Below are positions 17,310-25,223 of a DNA stretch of 64,000 nt, in pieces. Position numbers and translations under genes: made by a program. Origin of the DNA: Bacteriovoracaceae bacterium. Lineage in GTDB: Bacteria > Bdellovibrionota > Bacteriovoracia > Bacteriovoracales > Bacteriovoracaceae. Under the pieces are notes generated by a model. That model ran no database searches and was not told the DNA's origin. It saw only the letters and a list, made by a program, of their open reading frames with translations. The stretch spans positions 1 to 64,000 of the forward strand of contig JADHTQ010000021.1 of NCBI GenBank assembly GCA_016784965.1. The letters run 5' to 3'. Every line of letters begins with the position of its first letter. Positions within the stretch are counted from its first letter, which is position 1.

Positions 17310-18617
17310 TCAAATAGTTTTAATCCAGATAAAAACTCTGGTTTTCCCGGGAGGATTTCTTCTTCTGGTGCGGCTTTCATACAAAATGGCTTCATCAACT
17401 TCCATCACTTGAGCTATAAATTCTTTCAAATTTTCTACTGGAACATAGAGGTTGTAATAGACTCCGCCGGGAACTAATTTGCCAGGCTTCACTTTGTCTA
17501 CCTGAGCAGCTTCATAGTCTTGAACTAATCTTGTCAACTTGCTCCGAGTATCGAGAGCATCAATAGACTTGATCATAACTCTGTAGGCCTTTTTGTTTCC
17601 AAGCCTTGTATCGCGATAACCGCCCTTTCTTAGCTCCTCATACTCAGATTGCTCCAACCCAGAAACATCAAAATCTTTAGGTAGAGAATCCCATGAAGTC
17701 AAAACCACCTCTGATTCAGACCGCCACTGTTGTGCTTCATCAATTTCTTCAAACAAAACGCCTTTATCTTTTAACGAATCAAGGTTAGGTAGTTTGGCAT
17801 GGAAATCGCTGGCCTCTTTGCTTTTGGTAGTTTCTTTAAATTTTAAAGTGCTGTCTAACCAGGTAAACTGTGGCTCATAAATTCTAATTTTGTTTGCTAG
17901 GTTCTTTTGATACCATTCATTGCCAACTTTCACGCTGTAAATCAGCAAAAAACCCGCTGCTGTCAGCAAAATCACTTCTTTTAGGACCTTAAGCTGTTTT
18001 TTAAAAACAGTTCCGCCTCTTACAATCTGTCTATGGGTTATATTGCTAAACCTAAAGTCTTTTTTCATATTCTTTAAAAATAGTTCCCATTCACTGTATA
18101 ACGTCACTTCTAAAGAAGACATGACCTCATCTTCATGGCGGCCGTTTAAATTTTCTTTAATTTCAAGCTTTGACGATATTTGCTCAAATGTAACTGATAG
18201 ATTTTGGCTTGCAACATTTCCGATCTGAAACTGAGCACTAAAGTACTCATCCAAATATGGGAACTTCTCTAGAAAGTATATCCGAAGCACTCCTGACAAC
18301 CAGGAAATTGATACTTTTGATGCTTTAGCAAGAGCATATATGGAAATATTTTTGTTTAAAAATACAAAAACTAATAATTTCTCCTTTAACCAACTAAACC
18401 AGGATATTAGAGGTCCAATTCTCACCCCCTTCATGGCATATTGAAAGCGATCCATTAACTGGACAAGAGTAATATTACCGGTAAAAAACGTATCCCAGAA
18501 CTCTTCAAACTCTTTGCAATAGCGACCCTGCCAGGTAATACTCTCTAAATCTAAATTTATCCAATCTCTAAATTGTTGAAAATCGGATTGATCAAATCTC
18601 ATCTGTGATGCTTTCAT
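17310..18617 (-). CDS. single-pass membrane protein with possible N-terminal HTH
   Basis: A 435-residue protein I do not recognise. The first 210 residues are probably cytoplasmic; ISIYALAKASKVSISWLSGVL (about 91-111) looks like a helix-turn-helix. One transmembrane helix lies at about 212-229 (LKEVILLTAAGFLLIYSVKV). The remaining 200 residues are polar and would be periplasmic, with a C-terminal block GGVYYNLYVPVENLKEFI followed by basic RTRRRNPPGKTR. The layout recalls membrane-bound regulators such as RodZ- or anti-sigma-type proteins, but that is inference. It is transcribed alone and probably ends at the hairpin at 17253. Confidence 0.6.
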   Translation of the reverse strand: MKASQMRFDQSDFQQFRDWINLDLESITWQGRYCKEFEEFWDTFFTGNITLVQLMDRFQYAMKGVRIGPLISWFSWLKEKLLVFVFLNKNISIYALAKASKVSISWLSGVLRIYFLEKFPYLDEYFSAQFQIGNVASQNLSVTFEQISSKLEIKENLNGRHEDEVMSSLEVTLYSEWELFLKNMKKDFRFSNITHRQIVRGGTVFKKQLKVLKEVILLTAAGFLLIYSVKVGNEWYQKNLANKIRIYEPQFTWLDSTLKFKETTKSKEASDFHAKLPNLDSLKDKGVLFEEIDEAQQWRSESEVVLTSWDSLPKDFDVSGLEQSEYEELRKGGYRDTRLGNKKAYRVMIKSIDALDTRSKLTRLVQDYEAAQVDKVKPGKLVPGGVYYNLYVPVENLKEFIAQVMEVDEAILYESRTRRRNPPGKTRVFIWIKTI

Positions 18618-18741
18618 GAAAACAATGTTAGCAAAATACGGTTAATTTTTCCACCTTGTTCCTTGCACTAGTTATTCTGTATCATTTAGATAGGGATAAA
18701 CGGCTGACATTGTGCGCCGTGTCCGCATAATAGGGTGTGAA

Positions 18742-19164
18742 ATGTCAAGAGTAACCGAAATGAGAACTCAAATGCTAAAAGATAGTCAAGATAAACGACA
18801 AGCATTGGAGTTAAAAAAAACCAAAGCAAAACACATGAAGAGGTACAAAAAGGTTGTTACTCGTAACGAAACTGAGCTTGAAGGTCTCAAAAGCCGGTAT
18901 AAAGCAAAGGTCACAAATCTAAACAATGAATTAGAACAAAAGCTTTCCGAAATGAGACTACGTCAAGATTCACGGGTTAAAAGTGAAAATGAACGTTTAA
19001 AAAGTGAATTACATGATTTAAAGGCAGCACATGAGGGGCAATTACTTGAGCTAAAAGAAAGTCAAAGAAAGCAAATAAATAACATGAGTAGATCTCATGA
19101 AGAATCTATAGAGGCCATGCAACAGAAGTATATGAAAGAACAGCTTAAGTGGAAAACTTCTTAA
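18742..19164 (+). CDS. coiled-coil protein
   Basis: About 140 residues, almost wholly charged heptad-like helix rich in Lys, Glu and Arg (for example ELEQKLSEMRLRQDSRVKSE). No membrane helix or signal. The longer frame starts with GTG at 18712; the ATG at 18742 after AGGGTG is preferred. It lies 45 bases upstream of a FliG-like gene on the same strand, suggesting a joint role. Its composition resembles the coiled coil of the protein encoded at 41632-42801. Confidence 0.65.
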   Translation: MSRVTEMRTQMLKDSQDKRQALELKKTKAKHMKRYKKVVTRNETELEGLKSRYKAKVTNLNNELEQKLSEMRLRQDSRVKSENERLKSELHDLKAAHEGQLLELKESQRKQINNMSRSHEESIEAMQQKYMKEQLKWKTS

Positions 19165-19209
19165 AAGTTGCTATAGAGCTTATTAAAATTTACATTGAAG
19201 GAGCCATAA

Positions 19210-19644
19210 ATGGATAAAGCACCAACATCAGGAACAGGAGTTTTCCTAAATGGAAAAGCTCAAGTTATCGAAATGTTGAAGTTCATGAATAATGCCGAAA
19301 GAAAAAAACTTCTAAGAAACATAAGGCTTCGAAATCCTCAGTTAGCTGAAGAACTCACTGCTAAAAGCCTCACTTTTTCAAGCATTTCAGCACTCTCTAA
19401 CCATGAACTAAAACTTGTCTTTCAACATATAAACCCACAAATTCTAGGAATTGCTTTAAAAAATATTGAACAAGCTCTTCAGAGAAAAATTCTGTCTTTA
19501 GCACCAAGAGATTACGCAGAATCTGCTTATTCAATATTAATTTCTCCAATTAAGAATGAATTTAAAGACATTCAAAGGGCCCAAAGTAAGATTATGGGTG
19601 TTTTGGCCTCACTTAATCAAAGGAAGCAATTAAATTTAAATTAA
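19210..19644 (+). CDS. FliG-like protein lacking the FliF-binding domain
   Basis: A 144-residue helical protein. The segments KAQVIEMLKFMNNAERKKLL, NPQLAEEL, LTFSSISALSNHELKLVF, LGIALKNIEQALQRKILS and IQRAQSKIMGVL follow the order and spacing of the FliG armadillo motifs (typically AEILN..., DPELAEEI, FVFEDL..LDD, LALALKG, DVEEAQ). It lacks the N-terminal FliF-binding domain and the EHPQ block, so it is about half a FliG. AAGGAG lies six bases upstream of ATG. It may bind motor-like partners such as FliM/MotA, or be a recruited scaffold; this similarity is by eye. Confidence 0.6.
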   Translation: MDKAPTSGTGVFLNGKAQVIEMLKFMNNAERKKLLRNIRLRNPQLAEELTAKSLTFSSISALSNHELKLVFQHINPQILGIALKNIEQALQRKILSLAPRDYAESAYSILISPIKNEFKDIQRAQSKIMGVLASLNQRKQLNLN

Positions 19645-21701
19645 TCATAGTCATAGTGATTTTCTTGAGAAAACTCAAAGTCATCCCAAACTTCTTGTTT
19701 TTTATCGTACTGCCTTTGATCTTTTTGGATAATTTGCCATTTATAATAATCTTCAGGTATTTCATGTATAAAGCGACTTGGTCCATTAAATCTAATCTGA
19801 CCGTGAATCATTCTTCCCCGTGCAAAAGTAATATATAACCTCTCCATCGCCCTAGTCATGGCCACATAAAAAAGCCTTCTTTCCTCCTCAATTGCAGTGC
19901 CACCTGTGCTTAATGATTGAAAAGATGGAAATAGATCCTCTTCTGCTCCCCCTAAAAAGACATATGGATATTCAAGGCCCTTTGCCCCGTGTACTGTCAT
20001 TAAAGAGACTTCTCCGCTGGTTAAATCACGCAAGCCCTCTCCACTATCCTCATCTTCAACAGTAGTATCTAATGTAATTGATTCTAAGTAACCGGCCAAT
20101 GTTGGATGCGACAGCCCCTCTTCAAATTGTTTTATACCATTTTTCATCTCTTCTAAGTTTTCTACTCTTATTAGCGATTCTGGATCTTTATTGGCCTTCA
20201 AACTGGTAAGATAATTCGATTCGCAAAGAATTTTTTCAAAAATTGTACTGGGAATTACTTTTTCTTGATTCATCACTTTTACATCATTTATAAGTAAACA
20301 AAACTCCCGTAGTGATGATTTAACTTTTGCACTCAGCTTGATATGTGAATAATTACCTAAGTTATCCACAATATCATCAACAATTTCCCACAGGGAGCAC
20401 CCTTTATTTTCAGCCTCCTGCTCAAGCTTTCTCATGGTAACAGCACCAATTCCCCTTGCAGGAACGTTAATTATTCTGCTTAAGGCCAGGGAATCTTTAC
20501 TGTTTATTACTAAACGTAAATAACTAAGAAGGTCTTTGATCTCTTTTCTTTCATAAAATTTAATTCCACCAACAATCCGATATGGTATCTTATAGCTTCT
20601 TAGATAGTCCTCAATCACTCTGGATTGAGAGTTGGTACGATAAAATACTGCCATCTCCTTGTATTTAATTTTTTTTTGTTTTTTTAAAGAGCAAATCGTC
20701 TCCGACATAAACTCTGCTTCTTTGCGATCATCTGGACATTCAATAATTTCTAGGACTTCCCCGTGCTCATTATTGGTCCACATCTTTTTACCCTTGCGCT
20801 GAGTGTTTCTTGCAATAACAAATGATGCTGCCTCAATAATATTCTTTGATGAGCGGTAGTTTTGCTCCAGCTTTAAAATTTGAACATCAGGGTATACTTT
20901 TTCAAATTCTAAAATATTTCTAATATCCGCTCCTCTCCATGAATAAATCGATTGATCTTCATCTCCTACCACACATATATTTCGATGTTGTCCACAAAGC
21001 AAACTCATTAAAGTAAATTGAGCGCGATTGGTATCTTGATATTCGTCAATCAACACGTACTTGAATCTCTGTTGATACATTCTTAAAACTTCGGGGAAGG
21101 TTTCAAACAATTGTATAACACCAGTAATCAACCCACCAAAATCTAAAGCATTGGCCCTACTTAGTTCATCTTCATATTCTTCAAAAAAAGGATAAAAGTA
21201 GTCTTTCTCATCTACTTCATAATCCAATTTGCCCGATCTACCGCGGTAATGCCCTAAATTTTTTAAATATTCAATAAATGCTCGAACTTCATAAGGTGAA
21301 ATGGTTTTAGTGCTGATACCTCTTTTTTTCAACAGTGTTTTAATAATCGATTTTGACTCACTATCATCATAAATTGTAAAGTTTCGTCCCAAGCCAAGGT
21401 GAGTTGCCTCACTTCTTAAAATATTTGCACAAAATGCATGAAAGGTTGTAATTTTCAAAGCACCAACATCTACACTTATCTCCGTAGAAACCCTCTCACG
21501 CATCTCCCGTGCGGCTTTATTTGAAAAGGTAAGTGCTAAGACTTGAAAGGGGCTAATTCTTTTTTTCTCAATTAAATAACTAATTCTTGTAACTAAGGTT
21601 CTCGTTTTGCCAGAGCCTGCCCCTGCTAGAATCATAACAGGACCTTCAGTTTTTAAAACTGCTTCTTTTTGATCCCTATTGAGATCGCTATATGTGCTCA
21701 T
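19641..21701 (-). CDS. pcrA: UvrD/PcrA-type superfamily 1 DNA helicase
   Basis: A 686-residue 3'-5' helicase for repair and removal of blocked forks. Motifs in order: Q-motif LNRDQKEAV, Walker A AGAGSGKT (Lys32), LTFSNKAAREM (Ia), DEYQDTN (II), VGDEDQSIYSWRGAD (III), LEQNYRSS (IV), LMTVHGAKGLEYPYVFL (V) and ERRLFYVAMTRA (VI). Choice between the PcrA, UvrD and Rep names is by habit. The C-terminus is shorter than in E. coli UvrD. It starts seven bases after the glmS stop, so it shares that operon, and overlaps the convergent FliG-like gene by four bases. Confidence 0.93.
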   Translation of the reverse strand: MSTYSDLNRDQKEAVLKTEGPVMILAGAGSGKTRTLVTRISYLIEKKRISPFQVLALTFSNKAAREMRERVSTEISVDVGALKITTFHAFCANILRSEATHLGLGRNFTIYDDSESKSIIKTLLKKRGISTKTISPYEVRAFIEYLKNLGHYRGRSGKLDYEVDEKDYFYPFFEEYEDELSRANALDFGGLITGVIQLFETFPEVLRMYQQRFKYVLIDEYQDTNRAQFTLMSLLCGQHRNICVVGDEDQSIYSWRGADIRNILEFEKVYPDVQILKLEQNYRSSKNIIEAASFVIARNTQRKGKKMWTNNEHGEVLEIIECPDDRKEAEFMSETICSLKKQKKIKYKEMAVFYRTNSQSRVIEDYLRSYKIPYRIVGGIKFYERKEIKDLLSYLRLVINSKDSLALSRIINVPARGIGAVTMRKLEQEAENKGCSLWEIVDDIVDNLGNYSHIKLSAKVKSSLREFCLLINDVKVMNQEKVIPSTIFEKILCESNYLTSLKANKDPESLIRVENLEEMKNGIKQFEEGLSHPTLAGYLESITLDTTVEDEDSGEGLRDLTSGEVSLMTVHGAKGLEYPYVFLGGAEEDLFPSFQSLSTGGTAIEEERRLFYVAMTRAMERLYITFARGRMIHGQIRFNGPSRFIHEIPEDYYKWQIIQKDQRQYDKKQEVWDDFEFSQENHYDYD

Positions 21702-21708
21702 AAATTAT

Positions 21709-23586
21709 TTACTCTACTGTAACTGATTTTGCCAAATTACGAGGCTTATCAATATCAGTTCCTTTAAATTTGGCCATATTATAGGCAAGTAGTTGAGTTG
21801 CAACATTTACATATATTGGAGTCAACTCTTCTAGCCCCTCAAAGTTTAGTGGGATAAAGTATTCACTCACCTCTTGCAGCTTTTTATCATCTTGAGGCCC
21901 AATGGCAACTATAATGCCGTGTCTGGCCATCACTTCTTGAATGTTAGAAAAAGTTTTGTTGTATAAATCAAAACTAACAATTGCAATATTTACCATTTGC
22001 TCATCTATCAAGGCAATTGGGCCATGCTTTAACTCTCCAGAGGCATAGCCTTCGGCGTGCACATATGCAATTTCTTTAAGCTTTAATGCTCCCTCAAGTG
22101 CAATGGGAAAATCTTTACCTCTGCCAGTAAAGATAAATCCTTTGTGCATGTAAATCTCTTGAGCAATATGTTCAATATGGCTTGTGTCTGACAACAACAA
22201 CTCGATTCTTTCTGCAAGTAAGTTAAATAGCTCATACTCTCTTTTACCTTCATAACCACTCTGGTGCTCACGCCTTAGAACTTCTGCCAAAAGCCTTCCC
22301 GATAGTGCCATTTGAGTAAATGCTTTTGTAGATGCCACCCCAATTTCCACACCGGCCCGAATTAAAATATTTTTATCACAAGCGCGATACAAACTGGACT
22401 CCTCCACATTAACAATCGAAAGAGTCCTAACCCCGTTTTCTTTACAAAGAGCTTGAGCTGCTAAAGTATCTGCGGTTTCTCCTGATTGACTTATAAAAAT
22501 GGCCAAATCCGTTTCATACAAAATAGGCTGTCGATAGCGAAATTCACTGGCCAACTCAACATTGCAAGGTATCTTGGCAAATTTTTCGATAAAATCCCGA
22601 ACTACTAAACCAGCATGCCAAGCTGTTCCGCAAGCAGTTATTTGAATTCTGCTAGGTAGCTCACCACCTTCAATCACTTTTTCAAGAAGTTTTTTTCCAT
22701 CTCCTTTGTAGTAATATTGCCCCAGGGATCTAATCAAATTGGGCTGTTCATGAATTTCTTTTAACATATAGTGTTCAAAATGACCTTTTTGAGATACTTC
22801 TACTTTCATCTCCTGCTGCTTCATTTTAAAACGTTTTGAATTTGTACCATCTAGTTCAAAAAAGGAAAGACCTGACAGTTCAGAAGCATTCACCTCTTTA
22901 TTGATTAAAGGGCTCAAAGAGCAAAGCACATCATCATCTGGAAAATATATAGAATCTACAAAGCCAGCAAGAGCATAAGGATCAGAAGAGACAAACACTT
23001 CAGAAGTTTCTAAGTTTTTCCCACAAACTAGTGGTGCCCCTTTTTTTATGGCCAATATTTTTTCATTACCCTTCATTTGCATAACAAACGCAGAATTGCC
23101 TTCAATTCGCTTAAAACCCTTAACTACTGCATCTTTAAATTTTTCTCCTCTATTAAGTAGGTCCTCAAGTAATGCCAGAAATACTTCTGAGTCAGTATCT
23201 GTATTAAATTTATAACCCTTATTTTGCATTTCAACTCGCAGCTCGCTTGCGTTTTCTATAATGCCATTGTGAACTATGGCAATCGAGTTATCGTGATCTA
23301 TGGCAATTGAGTCACTCAAGTGGGGATGAGCATTTACATCATTAACTTTTCCATGAGTCGCCCAACGAGTATGTCCTATACAAGAATGTGAAATGTAGTT
23401 TTTGTTATGCAAAGTTGCTTTTAAATTATCTAAAGCACCCTTTTTTTTATGCAAACTCAATTGTCCTTTAGGGTTTTTAAAACAAATTCCAGCTGAGTCA
23501 TATCCCCTATATTCCAAGCGTTTAAGTCCCTCTAATACCACATCAATTGAGTTATCTGGCCCAATATGACCCATAATTCCACACAT
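21709..23586 (-). CDS. glmS: glutamine-fructose-6-phosphate aminotransferase (isomerizing)
   Basis: A protein of about 625 residues that makes glucosamine-6-phosphate from fructose-6-P and glutamine, the first step to UDP-GlcNAc. The N-terminal Cys nucleophile follows Met (MCGIMGHIG), the glutaminase shows GHTRWATHG, and two SIS domains follow (ITACGTAWHAGL, SQSGETADT, GVASTKAFT). The C-terminal KSVTVE is intact. The start is the ATG at 23586, six bases after GGAG, because Cys must be residue 2; the longest frame at 23592 is wrong. It follows glmU by nine bases. No glmS ribozyme fits, as glmU lies immediately upstream. Confidence 0.96.
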   Translation of the reverse strand: MCGIMGHIGPDNSIDVVLEGLKRLEYRGYDSAGICFKNPKGQLSLHKKKGALDNLKATLHNKNYISHSCIGHTRWATHGKVNDVNAHPHLSDSIAIDHDNSIAIVHNGIIENASELRVEMQNKGYKFNTDTDSEVFLALLEDLLNRGEKFKDAVVKGFKRIEGNSAFVMQMKGNEKILAIKKGAPLVCGKNLETSEVFVSSDPYALAGFVDSIYFPDDDVLCSLSPLINKEVNASELSGLSFFELDGTNSKRFKMKQQEMKVEVSQKGHFEHYMLKEIHEQPNLIRSLGQYYYKGDGKKLLEKVIEGGELPSRIQITACGTAWHAGLVVRDFIEKFAKIPCNVELASEFRYRQPILYETDLAIFISQSGETADTLAAQALCKENGVRTLSIVNVEESSLYRACDKNILIRAGVEIGVASTKAFTQMALSGRLLAEVLRREHQSGYEGKREYELFNLLAERIELLLSDTSHIEHIAQEIYMHKGFIFTGRGKDFPIALEGALKLKEIAYVHAEGYASGELKHGPIALIDEQMVNIAIVSFDLYNKTFSNIQEVMARHGIIVAIGPQDDKKLQEVSEYFIPLNFEGLEELTPIYVNVATQLLAYNMAKFKGTDIDKPRNLAKSVTVE

Positions 23587-23595
23587 TACCAACTC

Positions 23596-25014
23596 CTATT
23601 TTTTTTTATTTTTTAAAAACCGCTTTGCCATACCTTCTTTGGTAACTTGCTTAGAGCGTGCTATTGCAAACGAACCATCCGGCATCGACTGGGTGATTGT
23701 TGAGCCACTACCTACAAAGCACTCATCACCAATTGTAATAGGCGCAACCATCTGAGTGTCAGACCCTATAAACGTCTTTTTGCCAATTGTAGTTTTGTGT
23801 TTATTTGCCCCGTCATAATTACAAGTTATAAATCCACATCCAATATTGCTATCTTCTCCAATGTGAGCATCACCAATGTAACTTAAGTGTGATACTTTTG
23901 CGCCCTTATCTAGCACTGCTTTTTTAATTTCTACAAAATTGCCCACTTTGGACTTTTCACCTATTACAGCTCCTGGTCTAAGACGTGCAAATGGCCCCAC
24001 AACTGCTTCTTTTTTGAGTGTTACTTGCTCTAGGTGGCAATAGGCTTTGACCTCTACATCTGATTCAATTATTGAATCTTTGACAATTGCACCTGGCCCT
24101 AGCAATACATCTTCACCAACAACAGTATCACCTTCTAGGATTACATTGGGGTAAACCACTGTTTTTTCTCCAATTTCTACATCCCAATCTATATAATTTG
24201 TTGCTGAATCTATGAAGTAAACTCCCTGTTCGTTTAAGCTAGTTATTTTTTCTCTTCTTAAATGGTGGGCACAAGTCTCAAGTTGGGAGAGTGTATTGAC
24301 TCCCATAAACTTTTTTGCATCAGAAAACATCAATGGCTTAACCCTGTGATTACTCTTAAATAAGTCTGTCAGGTAAAACTCAGAAGCCTTATTTTCACAA
24401 CTTATTCCACCTAAATGCTCAAGTACAAATGAGGTCCTAAGGAGGTAAAGCCCAGAATTTACTTCAAGAATTTTTTTAGTATCAAAATCCGCATCTTTTT
24501 CCTCAACTATATGAAAACCAATTCCTTCATTTCTAACAATTCGGCCATAACCTGTTGGGTTTTCTGCCTGAAAAGTTGCAGCGACTCCGTCTAAGTTATC
24601 ATCTACAAGCTTTTCATACAGTTTTTGAATTTCACTTGCCTGAATCAAAGGAGTGTCAGCACACATTACTAGGGTGTAATCGTACTTTTTGGTATCTTCA
24701 CTTGAGTCAAAATATGCAGAAAGTGCATTTGCTGTGCCCAGCTGCTCTTTTTGATAGGCAAAGCTAATTTTTCTATTCTGCGGGTCATAATTTTGAGTTA
24801 TATAGTTTTCAACTTCTTCTCTTTTATGTCCTGTAATAACACTTACCAAGCACTCTACTTGCCCTGCATACGATTGTCCAAAATTTGAAATAGCTTCTAG
24901 TGAAAAATCAATTAACCTCTTTCCCAGTATTGGTGCTAAAGGCTTTGCCTTACCGATCTTTAATCTCTTTCCTTCCCCAGCCGCTAAAATTGCAACACCA
25001 ATATTCTGTATCAT
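23596..25014 (-). CDS. glmU: bifunctional GlmU (GlcNAc-1-P uridyltransferase / GlcN-1-P acetyltransferase)
   Basis: The 472-residue protein acetylates glucosamine-1-P and then forms UDP-GlcNAc. The uridyltransferase half starts with VAILAAGEGKRLKIGKAKPL; QLGTANAL and CADTPLI follow. The C-terminal half is a left-handed beta-helix of hexapeptide repeats (VLEGDTVVGEDVLLGPGAIV onward) with GFITCNYDGANKHKT. Length is slightly over the usual 455-460. It is the first gene of the glmU-glmS-pcrA run, divergent from lon. Confidence 0.95.
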   Translation of the reverse strand: MIQNIGVAILAAGEGKRLKIGKAKPLAPILGKRLIDFSLEAISNFGQSYAGQVECLVSVITGHKREEVENYITQNYDPQNRKISFAYQKEQLGTANALSAYFDSSEDTKKYDYTLVMCADTPLIQASEIQKLYEKLVDDNLDGVAATFQAENPTGYGRIVRNEGIGFHIVEEKDADFDTKKILEVNSGLYLLRTSFVLEHLGGISCENKASEFYLTDLFKSNHRVKPLMFSDAKKFMGVNTLSQLETCAHHLRREKITSLNEQGVYFIDSATNYIDWDVEIGEKTVVYPNVILEGDTVVGEDVLLGPGAIVKDSIIESDVEVKAYCHLEQVTLKKEAVVGPFARLRPGAVIGEKSKVGNFVEIKKAVLDKGAKVSHLSYIGDAHIGEDSNIGCGFITCNYDGANKHKTTIGKKTFIGSDTQMVAPITIGDECFVGSGSTITQSMPDGSFAIARSKQVTKEGMAKRFLKNKKK

Positions 25015-25223
25015 ATAAATCCCTGGTAAAAATTTAGCTTACCGACCATTTTAACCATTTCTTATTACATTAGTCTACTTTCCAAGCAACGACTTAATCG
25101 AACCATTAGGCATTATCTTATTTTTTTTTCGAAACTGAATAAAAAATTTAAAGAGTTATGCTGAATGACCGATTATGGCAATGAAAGGATTGTACCTTTG
25201 AAGTTTCCGTTTTAGGAGATCAT

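Noticed and set aside
23590-23640. glmS ribozyme/riboswitch upstream of glmS
   Set aside because: glmU ends only nine bases before glmS, leaving no room for a ribozyme.
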